Origin: Bacteroidota bacterium
Lineage (GTDB): Bacteria > Bacteroidota > Bacteroidia > Bacteroidales > UBA4417
Assembly: GCA_013376995.1 (NCBI GenBank)
Contig: JACAAZ010000028.1
Coordinates: 1-48,588, forward strand
DNA length: 48,588 bases
Direction: 5' to 3'
Shown here one piece after another: positions 29,361 to 37,224 of the stretch. The notes under the pieces were generated by a model that made no database searches, was not told the DNA's origin, and worked only from the letters and a program-made list of their open reading frames with translations. The stretch's first letter is position 1. Each line of letters begins with the position of its first letter. Position numbers and translations under genes: made by a program.

Positions 29361-30218
29361 TTATTGACTCACATTGTATTTTATACTTTTCAGGCTGAAT
29401 CTTCCATACGTAAAATCACCATCCGGGTAATGCCAAATCGTTTCGCCATAGGATGGGATTCTTCTTCCATCCAACTCAATATAATCCTTTACAGGTGTTG
29501 ACCATCGGTAGGTTTTGAGTGTTCCATCGTCCTGAATGGCCGAACGGTCATCAGAAATGAAGTTAATTAGCTCTCCTTTTTCATTAAACAGGAGCCTGGC
29601 GGAGACTTTATAGGGCCCATTAGTTAGGGTAACTTCAGCTGTCAATGAATCAATCTCCTTCCAGCTTAATCGTTTGTCTGTAAAGCTACCCGGGACAAAA
29701 ACGCACATATCATTAAGGACCGTCACGGTTTCAGCTCTGGTAAGATCTTCCCCTTTAATATTTACAACATTAAATAAACCTGCTACTCTTACAATGAAAG
29801 TCGCCTGCTGGTTACTGTAAATATGCCGGGCCCGGAATGGAATGCCCATTTTACCGGCTTTCATGAAGAATATGCGTGTATAATTCCCGAAAAAGTTATA
29901 CTGGCATGAATGTGCTTTCATTGCAGATGCTCCCGGTTTCTGGAACATTTCCGCATCAAATTCAATTCTTGCATTCTGAGGTTTTACCTTCCCCACTGCC
30001 CCTGTATAAATCAAATATTTTTGCACGGGTACGGGAAGATGAGTAATGTCTTCCCTGGTAAGGATTTCTTCTGATTGCAATGGCTGAGCAGTAAACTCTT
30101 CTGCAATTTTCTTTTTAATCAGTTTGCCGGATGAACCGCAGGCACTTAAAGTGAGGATAGCCATGGTATAAAGTATGGGATTAATCGTTTTTCTAAATTT
30201 AATGTTTTTCATAAACAA
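29361..30218 (-). CDS. DUF6544-like lipoprotein
   Basis: A 285-residue lipoprotein with the lipobox LSAC near residue 27 (MAILTLSAC). The motif LPVPVQKYL, followed by repeated beta-rich stretches (GIPFRARHIYS, YKVSARLLFNEKGELINF, RRIPSYGETIWHYPDGDFTYGRF), agrees with DUF6544-type proteins. No biochemical role is known. The upstream minus-strand gene encodes a beta-barrel protein; 100 bp separate them. Confidence 0.6.
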   Translation of the reverse strand: MFMKNIKFRKTINPILYTMAILTLSACGSSGKLIKKKIAEEFTAQPLQSEEILTREDITHLPVPVQKYLIYTGAVGKVKPQNARIEFDAEMFQKPGASAMKAHSCQYNFFGNYTRIFFMKAGKMGIPFRARHIYSNQQATFIVRVAGLFNVVNIKGEDLTRAETVTVLNDMCVFVPGSFTDKRLSWKEIDSLTAEVTLTNGPYKVSARLLFNEKGELINFISDDRSAIQDDGTLKTYRWSTPVKDYIELDGRRIPSYGETIWHYPDGDFTYGRFSLKSIKYNVSQ

Positions 30219-30318
30219 TTTCCATTTTTACGCTCTAAAACCGACCAAAAATTTTATACAGTAAATACCAGAACTATTCTTTTCATAACCCCTGGATAAA
30301 GAATAATAGGTCTTGTGC

Positions 30319-30924
30319 TTAATATTTGCTCCAAAGGCGATAGCCGACACGAATTACAGGTGCCAGGTCAACATTGGGGATGTTGTAAACCAAACCGTTG
30401 AAACTGGCGCTATTATCGCCACGCAGGTAAATATGCATGCCGGGCTGCAAATAAATATGCCTCCCCAGGAAGAACTGGTAGCTAACACCTCCGCCAATGT
30501 CAGTGCTGTGAATATCCCTTGTCAGGCCTGTACTTTTTTGTTCGATTTCGAAGGTATGAAGCTCCAGGTAAGAATAAACTTCCAGGTTTCGCCAAACATT
30601 GTATCCGAAGAAGAACCCGGGAGAAGTTTTATAATACCTTTTAAATTCGGGTGAAGAATTCTTGGTTCCGGCAGGTTCAGTATCGTAAGTGCCACCATTG
30701 ATAACGCTGACCCGCACCCTAAATTTATTATAGCGGTAACCAACTCCAACATGGTACCCCCCGGTGATGAACATGGGGAAAAGGCTTTCCACTTCTAATG
30801 CTTGTTTGGCTTCATATAAGCGGGGGACTGGTTTCCAAAAAGTTCCTTTGGCAGAATCACTCTGTGCAAACAGAGCCGTTACTCCTATTACCAGCAACAG
30901 GGAAATAAAGATTTGCTTTTTCAT
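30319..30924 (-). CDS. small outer-membrane beta-barrel-like protein
   Basis: A 201-residue protein with signal peptide MKKQIFISLLLVIGVTALFAQ, then alternating hydrophobic strands with aromatic ends (YHVGVGYRYNKFRVRVSV, PGFFFGYNVWRNLEVYSYLEL, VGYRLWSKY). This is the pattern of an 8-stranded barrel of the OmpW/OmpA or PorT kind. No specific family recognised. It lies directly downstream of the crp-like gene, which may control it. Confidence 0.6.
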   Translation of the reverse strand: MKKQIFISLLLVIGVTALFAQSDSAKGTFWKPVPRLYEAKQALEVESLFPMFITGGYHVGVGYRYNKFRVRVSVINGGTYDTEPAGTKNSSPEFKRYYKTSPGFFFGYNVWRNLEVYSYLELHTFEIEQKSTGLTRDIHSTDIGGGVSYQFFLGRHIYLQPGMHIYLRGDNSASFNGLVYNIPNVDLAPVIRVGYRLWSKY

Positions 30925-31004
30925 ATCATAATGGTTTAAAAATTATGATACAAAATTCGGGAGGGGCAGTGGCTCAATTGCTCCACATTTGTTACCAAAT
31001 TGAA

Positions 31005-31586
31005 CTAATCGAATATTTCCTTGCGGATCCTGCTCAATGATTTCGGAGCTATGCCTAAGTAATTGGCTATATGATAAAGTTGTACCCGCTGAAACACCTG
31101 GGGGTATTTCTTCAGCAGGTTTTCATACCTTTCCTTTGCGGAAAGAACCTGGAGTTCAATGCTTTGTTCAGCAATTTTTAAATAGGCCTGTTCCATTAAT
31201 ATCCTGCCAAGACGCTCTATTTTCGGGATCTTCAGGTACAAATCCAGCAAGTCATTTTGCATTATCACAAATAACTCAGAATCCTCAATAGCTTTAATGT
31301 TTATAGTAGATGGCGCATTATTCAGCCTGCTTTGGTTATTGTTAACCCAATCCCCTTCAAATGCAAAATCGGTTGTTATTTCATCCCCGTTATCTTTCGA
31401 TTTGAAGTAGATAAGTACCCCATAATTGACAAAGCCAATAAAATCGCAGACCTGGCCCTCTTCCAGAAAGAAATCGTTTTTCTTTAATTTTATCGAGCTA
31501 AACGTATTGCTGAAAGCCGACAGTTCCTCATTTGTCAGGGATACAACGGAGTCAATGCTATTCTTTATTTTAAGGATTTTATCCAT
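31005..31586 (-). CDS. Crp/Fnr-family transcriptional regulator
   Basis: A 193-residue regulator: a cyclic-nucleotide-binding-like domain (FFLEEGQVCDFIGFVNYGVLIYF ... DWVNNNQSRLNNAPSTINIKAIED) followed by a C-terminal HTH (LYHIANYLGIAPKSLSRIRKEIF). This short type is common in Bacteroidota and often lacks residues needed for cAMP. DNA targets cannot be read here. A DUF2007-like gene ends 36 bp upstream and may be in the same transcript. Confidence 0.9.
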   Translation of the reverse strand: MDKILKIKNSIDSVVSLTNEELSAFSNTFSSIKLKKNDFFLEEGQVCDFIGFVNYGVLIYFKSKDNGDEITTDFAFEGDWVNNNQSRLNNAPSTINIKAIEDSELFVIMQNDLLDLYLKIPKIERLGRILMEQAYLKIAEQSIELQVLSAKERYENLLKKYPQVFQRVQLYHIANYLGIAPKSLSRIRKEIFD

Positions 31587-31622
31587 AGGATACTGAAGTG
31601 AATTTCTCTGGATACGGACCTG

Positions 31623-31862
31623 TCACATTTTATTGTTTTTCATAAAATCCTGAACTATCGGTTCTGCTTTTTCTGCATCCGTATCCAGGACAAATAAATC
31701 TACAGAATAAGGCGTTCCCGGAGAATAACCCCTAAGGCTTGACTGGTCATATTCGTTTACGATGTTTGTCGGGATACCCTCTTTTTCCAATTCATACTGA
31801 AGCAGGTTTACTGTAATTTCTGAGCCGGCAAATACACGCACTAATTTATTTTTTGTTTCCAT
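31623..31862 (-). CDS. DUF2007-like small protein
   Basis: A 79-residue cytoplasmic protein matching DUF2007 (putative signal-transducing protein): VRVFAGSEITVNLLQYELEKEGIPTNIVNEYD then VDLFVLDTDAEKAEPIVQDF, a ferredoxin-like beta-alpha-beta pattern. Family members lie near many different genes and their role is unproven. It precedes the Crp-like gene by 36 bp on the same strand. Confidence 0.82.
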   Translation of the reverse strand: METKNKLVRVFAGSEITVNLLQYELEKEGIPTNIVNEYDQSSLRGYSPGTPYSVDLFVLDTDAEKAEPIVQDFMKNNKM

Positions 31863-32071
31863 GTGAATAAATTTAATGATTAACTTTTATCCGTATAATT
31901 AATGGCTGTTAGTTTAAAATGCAATTTGTTAAAGATGATTATTGCAGCATTGGATTAATTAAAGGTCAGGTAATGCTTGAAAATATGGCTGGTTTAGCTC
32001 TGGTAATTTGCGAATTTATTCATTTATACCTCGGGTGACCAGGTTTGCGAATTTGATAATTATATCTATGC

Positions 32072-32821
32072 TCAGAATAAAAGTCTTCGGCTATATTCTT
32101 CAATTTTTTCACTTGAGGCATTAATCCTCCAGAAGATAAATCCATCCGGCAAAGGATCTTTTTTAACAGCGCAATAATCAGCAAATGGTTTGTATGGATA
32201 ATGTATCATTGCATTTGCCATTACAAAGAATGAATACGGTGGAAGGCTGCTAGTATAATTCTCTTTTTCCTTGTCTTTTATTTGAAGGGCAATTAAAGTA
32301 AGATAAAGGAGTTGCCTTTCATTTAACTTTGATAAAAACGAATCGCTTCCGATGATTAATTCTATAAAGTTTCTCTTTACGAAGTCAGGATAAGAACCAA
32401 CATCCCAATGACGATAATAATAAAGCATGATCTTTGGCGCATCTTCCCGTGTAACCAATTCCTTTAATCCTCTATTTCTAAGCATCAGGTCATTTATGTA
32501 TCCAACCTGATCATTGTAAGCTGCACAGTCTCCGTATAGCGGATAATTAATACATGACTCAACAAGCCCCCAGGTAGTGATCTTATCCAGGACTGAATCA
32601 GGAATCTGAACGGCTGTTTCCATCTCTTCGTGCGATCCCAGGGTGGCCCATTCCGGGGTCCCTGGCCGGATAGGATAGATGTACTCATCTATTTCCCGGG
32701 GCTTAACCATACTGCCCAAAATTTCTTCGTCGGTCGGAACAGAAATATGATCTTTTTTACATGAGAAGCAACATATTCCGAGGACCAGGGTGAGGAAGAA
32801 CAATGATTTTTGATATTTCAC
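32072..32821 (-). CDS. hypothetical lipoprotein
   Basis: A 249-residue protein with a type II signal peptide (LVLGICCFSC, Cys21). The mature part is mixed helical, with GTPEWATLGSHEEMETAVQIP, YPLYGDCAAYNDQVGY and YYYRHWDVGSYPDFVKRNFIELIIG. I do not recognise a family. A 209-bp spacer without a gene separates it from the DUF2007-like gene downstream. Confidence 0.75.
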   Translation of the reverse strand: MKYQKSLFFLTLVLGICCFSCKKDHISVPTDEEILGSMVKPREIDEYIYPIRPGTPEWATLGSHEEMETAVQIPDSVLDKITTWGLVESCINYPLYGDCAAYNDQVGYINDLMLRNRGLKELVTREDAPKIMLYYYRHWDVGSYPDFVKRNFIELIIGSDSFLSKLNERQLLYLTLIALQIKDKEKENYTSSLPPYSFFVMANAMIHYPYKPFADYCAVKKDPLPDGFIFWRINASSEKIEEYSRRLLF

Positions 32822-32948
32822 TTTGTTTTTGGATTATATAATAGGTTACTCAATCTTCAACTACTCACTGCCCGGGCACTATAGCATGCGCTGTTAGTCA
32901 TGCGTGCATGAAAAGCCTTCAAGAGAAGCCTTTGTTGGTGGAAGGTTT

Positions 32949-34166
32949 TTATTCCACTACGAATTTATTTATTTCAACATTTTTTTCATTATTTACCCTG
33001 ATGAAATAAACACCCCTTGATAAGGCACTTATATCGATCATGGCACTATTGTCCTTTATACTTCTTTCAAGCAAGGTCTTACCATCAGGATTAATAACGG
33101 AGAGATGTTTTTCACCATTGAACCGGGTTAAATCAACATTTATCTTGTTGGTTGCAGGATTAGGATAAACTTTAAAGAGTTTTGATTTAGATAAAAGCGG
33201 CTCAACTCCAACGTTTAAACCAACAATTGAGGTTTTTAGTATAACGCCATGATCTCCAGCAGCATATCCATAAAACAATCCATGGCCATTAGGGATAAAG
33301 AAAATTGATGTTAAAGCATAAGGAGTTACTGGTTCCTGAACTGACCAGTTATCACCTCCATTAAGCGTTTTGAGCATGATACAGGAATCATAACCACCCA
33401 CAATATAACCTATTTTAGACCCATTTTCAGGAAGGAAACAAATGGACCTAAACCATCCGGCCACGCCAGTATTCATATTAGTCCACAGGTCTCCGCCATC
33501 TTCAGTTTTTATAGCCGAGCCATCATCTCCGACAGCATAGCCTGTCTTAGTATCAGTAAAATTCACCGCAAACAAGGGGCCCCAGGAAATTTGAGAGTTC
33601 CAGGAGGAACCACCATTATACGTGTTTAATATTCTACCTTCATTATCTCCACCCACAATAAACCCAGTATCTGTATTAGGGAAACTTATTGAGTACAGCC
33701 AATTTATAGTACCTGTATTTTGAACAGACCAGCTTTCCCCTGCATCTGATGTTTTAATCATTGTGCCATCAATTCCAACTGCATATCCCGTGATTGAATC
33801 CGGGAAAAGGACTGAAAATAGCCAGCTCCCGGTCCCGGAAGTTTGAAGTGTCCAATTACTGCCCCCATTAATGGTCTTAAGTACTTTTCCTGCTGCTCCA
33901 ACGGCAAAGCCGATGTCCTGGTTAATAAAATACACAGATTGAATATTATTTAGATTGCCGGAGTTTTGAGATGTCCAGTTCAATCCTCCATCAGTTGTTT
34001 TGAGGATGACGCCAAAGTCTCCCACAGCATAACCTGTGCATGTATCAGTGAAGAAAACAGAGTTTAATCCGGTTAATACCCCGGAATTTTGAATACTCCA
34101 ATTTTGAGCACTTGTCGAACAAAGAAAAATGAAACTAAGTAATAGAACTAATACTGGCTTTTTCAT
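32949..34166 (-). CDS. YCF48-repeat protein with T9SS sorting domain
   Basis: A 405-residue exported protein. Signal peptide MKKPVLVLLLSFIFLCSTSA; about seven repeats of roughly 42 residues with the pattern GYAVGDFGVILKTTDGGLNW (YCF48/BNR-type beta-propeller, as in photosystem II stability factor HCF136, but widespread in Bacteroidota); and a type A C-terminal sorting domain (FKVYPNPATNKINV ... SRGVYFIRV). It should be carried through the type IX secretion system to the cell surface. Function beyond a propeller scaffold is unknown. Confidence 0.88.
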   Translation of the reverse strand: MKKPVLVLLLSFIFLCSTSAQNWSIQNSGVLTGLNSVFFTDTCTGYAVGDFGVILKTTDGGLNWTSQNSGNLNNIQSVYFINQDIGFAVGAAGKVLKTINGGSNWTLQTSGTGSWLFSVLFPDSITGYAVGIDGTMIKTSDAGESWSVQNTGTINWLYSISFPNTDTGFIVGGDNEGRILNTYNGGSSWNSQISWGPLFAVNFTDTKTGYAVGDDGSAIKTEDGGDLWTNMNTGVAGWFRSICFLPENGSKIGYIVGGYDSCIMLKTLNGGDNWSVQEPVTPYALTSIFFIPNGHGLFYGYAAGDHGVILKTSIVGLNVGVEPLLSKSKLFKVYPNPATNKINVDLTRFNGEKHLSVINPDGKTLLERSIKDNSAMIDISALSRGVYFIRVNNEKNVEINKFVVE

Positions 34167-34210
34167 AATTACAAATATTTTTCAAGATGCAATAATTTGG
34201 TTATTCTAGC

Positions 34211-34295
34211 TTCTGGCGTTCCCGGGCGAGGCGTGGGTGATTTACGGGAGCCTTGTGTGTTGGAAAACTAATCACGATTAGCCCGGGTTGTGGGC
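34211..34295 (-). repeat. attC-like or palindromic spacer (candidate cassette junction)
   Basis: The spacer after the SnoaL-like gene carries CCCGGGC (34221-34227) paired with GCCCGGG (34281-34287). Its TTCCCGGGCGAGG (34219-34231) differs by one base from TTCCCGGGCCAGG at 35747-35759. The canonical attC core boxes are not all present, so this is a weak call. Confidence 0.25.
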
Positions 34296-34304
34296 TGTGC
34301 TTTG

Positions 34305-34724
34305 TCATTTCTTTTCAATTACTCCTGCTTTCAGTAATGGCTCGAACATGTTTACTGCTCCTCCATGTTCAATTATTTTACCAACCTTAATCCGATCAAC
34401 ATTAACTCCAGTAAAGGTTATAAGTTTTCCAGTTGGTTTCATGCCAAACCATTCATTTTGAAATGATCCCGTAGCAGAATAGATAGTGACTACCCAATCA
34501 CCTTCTGATATTTGATTCTCTATTTTTATTGTTAGATCAGGGAAAACCCTCCGTACGCCTAATATGTGGTCTATTGCTCCTTGTATTCCAATAGGGTAGC
34601 GCTCACCTTCATATACTTCTGTATAGTCTTCTGAGATAAATTCATGAATGCTAGACACATCTCCAGTATTCTCAATTTGCTCAACATACTGGCGAATAAG
34701 AGTTTTATTATCTGGTTTTTTCAT
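34305..34724 (-). CDS. SnoaL-like / ester-cyclase-type protein
   Basis: A 139-residue cytoplasmic cone-shaped alpha+beta-barrel protein of the SnoaL/NTF2-like superfamily: NKTLIRQYVEQIENTGDVSSIHEFISEDY, GAIDHILGVRRVFPDLTIKIENQISEGDWV, GKLITFTGVNVDRIKVGKIIEHGG. Members include polyketide cyclases and many proteins of unknown function; the substrate cannot be told. Flanked by spacers with inverted repeats. Confidence 0.82.
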   Translation of the reverse strand: MKKPDNKTLIRQYVEQIENTGDVSSIHEFISEDYTEVYEGERYPIGIQGAIDHILGVRRVFPDLTIKIENQISEGDWVVTIYSATGSFQNEWFGMKPTGKLITFTGVNVDRIKVGKIIEHGGAVNMFEPLLKAGVIEKK

Positions 34725-34926
34725 TATTGTATTGGTTTGCTTTGCATAGCCGCCAACTTCTGTATAACTTCAAAAGGTTTACAACACAATCCATTTAGCT
34801 GCCTAATCTATTGTTTGAATGCGCCTGGAGTGGATATGAAAATTAATAATTTTCGAATGAAACTATTCAGACGCAGATCCATCAGCTGACGGACTGATTA
34901 AACTGATCTTTAATATCACGTCACCA

Positions 34927-34989
34927 TGGAATGACAATCGTATGATCCGCCAGCTGGCGGAAATGACTATTGAATGACCATCGAATAAC
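34927..34989. repeat. composite dispersed repeat: 11-nt units around a 16-bp palindrome
   Basis: Units like GAATGACAATC enclose the perfect palindrome TCCGCCAGCTGGCGGA (34946-34961). The same arrangement, ATGA-palindrome-AATGAC, recurs at 37146-37207. The copies bracket three AT-rich genes. Confidence 0.85.
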
Positions 34990-35059
34990 ATTTCCTCTTC
35001 GCGCCTTGCGCTTTGCTTCTTTGAATGGCGACCCTGGCTGGTGGCAGTTTTAGTTATTC
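34983..35059 (-). repeat. attC-like imperfect inverted repeat at a gene end
   Basis: GAATAAC (34983-34989) and GTTATTC (35053-35059) are exact complements 77 bp apart end to end, overlapping the last codons of the membrane-protein gene. The element holds ACCCTGGCT and GGCAGT, which recur in the spacer near 35795-35815. A recombination site is only a guess. The 325-bp gap from 34725 to 35049 otherwise holds the composite repeat and no gene. Confidence 0.25.
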
Positions 35060-35706
35060 AAATTCTTTTTTCTTTTCAAATTTAAGAAGATTAAGGCCGT
35101 CCAACCACCGACTATTCCCATAATTATTGAAATTATAGGAGCAATTATGACATGATTAGATGCATTATCGAAAGAATTGAAAAAAGTAAATGCTCTGGGA
35201 TTTGAAAAATCTGAATAACCAGGATAACCTTTAAGTATGAATACCATTCTGTCAGAAAAAAGAAAATTTATCAAGAAACCATAACAGAGAGCTATTATTG
35301 TTCCTAATAATGAGCTTGAAAAACTGCTTTTGACACCAGCAGTAATATTTTCTGATTTTATTGTTCTAATTCCACTTATAACAGAAAATGAAACAAAAAT
35401 TAAAAACATCAATGACAAAGTGGAAATTAAAGTAGAAGCCTGGGTTTTCCAATTAATAAATTCTTCAATCGAAATATTAATAATAAAAAGCAATCCGATT
35501 ATCAGGCCGCAAACTTTTGAATACCGATCTGGCTTAAGGTAGTTCCAAAGTAGTATATATGTGACAATAGCAATACATATAGTAATTGCTGACCATTTTA
35601 CTTTTTCAAAAATTATTGGATAAAATATTAAACTAATAATCATCTCTCCGATCAGAAACAGAATCGGAATTAGTATACTTAAAATATTAGCTCTTTTCTT
35701 TAACAT
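35050..35706 (-). CDS. hypothetical integral membrane protein
   Basis: A 218-residue protein with about six hydrophobic segments (ILSILIPILFLIGEMIISLI, AITICIAIVTYILLWNYL, VCGLIIGLLFIINISI and others). No family recognised. ATG 35706 gives MLKKRANILS; the longer frame to 35793 runs back through the inverted-repeat spacer and is unlikely. Codon use is AT-rich compared with the flanking housekeeping genes, suggesting foreign origin. Confidence 0.7.
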   Translation of the reverse strand: MLKKRANILSILIPILFLIGEMIISLIFYPIIFEKVKWSAITICIAIVTYILLWNYLKPDRYSKVCGLIIGLLFIINISIEEFINWKTQASTLISTLSLMFLIFVSFSVISGIRTIKSENITAGVKSSFSSSLLGTIIALCYGFLINFLFSDRMVFILKGYPGYSDFSNPRAFTFFNSFDNASNHVIIAPIISIIMGIVGGWTALIFLNLKRKKNLNN

Positions 35707-35742
35707 ATCTTTTAATCTAAAAGCGTCATCTAAATTGCCGTC

Positions 35743-35815
35743 AACATTCCCGGGCCAGGTGCCGGGGCTTTGCCCAATCCGAGAAAGAAACAAACCCTGG
35801 CTCTAAGGCAGTGTT
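35743..35815 (-). repeat. attC-like imperfect inverted repeat in spacer
   Basis: Outer arms AACA/TGTT (35743-35746, 35812-35815) and inner arms GCCAGG/CCTGGC (35754-35759, 35796-35801) enclose a loop with a small GGGCAAAGCCC hairpin. On the minus strand it reads TATAACACTGCC ... AATGTTGACGGC, reminiscent of gene-cassette junctions, but it lacks a strict GTTRRRY box. Confidence 0.3.
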
Positions 35816-35831
35816 ATAAGCAGGCTTAGTA

Positions 35832-36482
35832 TTATCTGAATTTACTGAATTCATATCCAAGATATATCAAATAATTAATATTTCTTAACTCATAGACTGA
35901 GTACCATGGTTTGCTTTGTGTGGAAAATGAAAGGTCGAATCTCAACTCCATCAAAAGACTATTCTTAGTTGTTATTTTTATTCTATAGCCAACTCCAGTT
36001 CCCATGCCAATATCAAATCTATTTATTTGTTTTAAGTCTTCTTTTTCTTTTTTTGTTGTAGAAATACCAGTAGGATAAGATATATTTTCTCGTAGAGTTG
36101 CTTGAACTAAATATCCTGAGAATAGTCCAACCTTAAAAAAACTCTTATTCCTTTTATCTAAATAAATCTTCAAAAAGACTGGAATATTGACATAATTAAA
36201 TGTATAATTTGAGGTGGATTTAATATCTGAGAAGCCATTGGGTTCGTCAGAGAAAACGCCTCCCTTTTGAATCCATTCAAGACCAGATTCCAAGTATTTA
36301 TTCATTGATATTTTATATTCTGTTGATAATCCAGCAGAAAGTCCTGGCCTAAATTTGGGTTTTTCCGGTCTGTCCCAATAGAAATTAGCATATGCAAATC
36401 CTATTTTTGGGGTTAAATTAACAATTTGGCTATAAGAACTTATTGCTAAAGTTGTTAGAAAAACAATAAATAAATTTTTCAT
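35832..36482 (-). CDS. PorT-like outer-membrane beta-barrel protein
   Basis: A 216-residue protein with signal peptide MKNLFIVFLTTLAISSYS, then strands typical of the PorT/outer-membrane beta-barrel domain (TPKIGFAYANFYWDR, FRPGLSAGLSTEYKI, YLESGLEWIQKGG, INRFDIGMGTGVGYRIKI, LIYLGYEF). Such proteins are small barrels of unknown cargo; the name does not imply a role in gliding or secretion. AT-rich. Confidence 0.78.
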   Translation of the reverse strand: MKNLFIVFLTTLAISSYSQIVNLTPKIGFAYANFYWDRPEKPKFRPGLSAGLSTEYKISMNKYLESGLEWIQKGGVFSDEPNGFSDIKSTSNYTFNYVNIPVFLKIYLDKRNKSFFKVGLFSGYLVQATLRENISYPTGISTTKKEKEDLKQINRFDIGMGTGVGYRIKITTKNSLLMELRFDLSFSTQSKPWYSVYELRNINYLIYLGYEFSKFR

Positions 36483-36527
36483 ATTATTGAAGGTTGAAAT
36501 CCGGTTTTGTTGGCTTGCTTAGCCGCT

Positions 36528-36534
36528 GTTGGGC
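36528..36534 (-). other. attC-core-like heptamer GTTGGGC
   Basis: GTTGGGC fits the GTTRRRY integron core; on the strand of the genes it is GCCCAAC, directly after the stop of the 36544-37032 gene. A paired partner is not visible before the next start, so the site is incomplete or coincidental. Confidence 0.2.
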
Positions 36535-36543
36535 GTAGCTTTG

Positions 36544-37032
36544 TTATTCTTTCTCGAGCTCATACTTAGCCATTGCATTTATTATTTTTTTATCATTTCT
36601 ACAGGAGCTTAAACCCACAATTACTGCGTGTTGATAATATCCTGATTCTTTCATTGGGTCAAACTCAAGAGTTCTATTAAAGATTAAATATTGTTTGCTT
36701 TCTGAATTGTAAAAAGTGCCAATTAGCTGATGTTCTGTTGGTATAATATTAAAAAGAGCATATTTGATCATTGAAAGCTCTGAATTATTATATACTGACG
36801 TATCCGAGGCAAGTATTATTTGATCAATCTGTATTTTAAACAATGAAGTTTTAATTCGTTTTTGTGTATAACAATTTACATACATAAATGAAGAGATCTC
36901 TTCAACTAATTTAAATTTCAGAATGTAAGCATCATTACTTTCAAGTCTTATGGTTTTTTTCGAATTACTGTCTTGACAAAGAGCATAATCAGACAGGATC
37001 AACAGTAATAAACAGATGAAAAAAATTTTCAT
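36544..37032 (-). CDS. hypothetical secreted protein
   Basis: A 162-residue protein with signal peptide MKIFFICLLLLILSDYALC. The mature part is mixed, with SNDAYILKFKLVEEISSFMYVNCY, TEHQLIGTFYNSESKQYLIFNRTLEF and YYQHAVIVGLSSCRNDKKIINAMAKYELEKE. No family recognised. AT-rich, as are the next two genes downstream. Confidence 0.65.
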   Translation of the reverse strand: MKIFFICLLLLILSDYALCQDSNSKKTIRLESNDAYILKFKLVEEISSFMYVNCYTQKRIKTSLFKIQIDQIILASDTSVYNNSELSMIKYALFNIIPTEHQLIGTFYNSESKQYLIFNRTLEFDPMKESGYYQHAVIVGLSSCRNDKKIINAMAKYELEKE

Positions 37033-37145
37033 AATTCTTTTTGTTATGCTTACTAGTATTAAGGTTCTCTCAGGTTATGCCCTACTACATTATAACCTCG
37101 ACCGGGTTCCCGAAGAATCCAATTTAACTACATTAACTTTTATAC

Positions 37146-37207
37146 ACTAAACAGCTATTGAATGACTATTGAATGATCCGCCAGCTGGCGGAAATGACCA
37201 TCGAATG
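37146..37207. repeat. composite dispersed repeat: 11-nt units around a 16-bp palindrome
   Basis: Units like CTATTGAATGA lead into the perfect palindrome TCCGCCAGCTGGCGGA (37177-37192), followed by AATGACCATCGAATGACC. Same orientation and same joints as the copy at 34927-34989. It ends just before the stop of the potassium channel gene. Confidence 0.85.
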
Positions 37208-37224
37208 ACCCACCCCAACTACCC

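Noticed and set aside
32900-32945. Intrinsic terminator after the YCF48 gene
   Set aside because: The stem GGCTTC/GAAGGC has a mismatch and the T-run is short, so the call is too weak to list.
35707-35793. N-terminal extension of the membrane protein
   Set aside because: It runs through the inverted-repeat spacer; MLKKRANILS at 35706 is a better start.
36865-37032. Toxin-antitoxin or abortive-infection gene
   Set aside because: The small AT-rich genes at 34-37 kb were inspected for such families; the signal peptides and barrel patterns do not support it.
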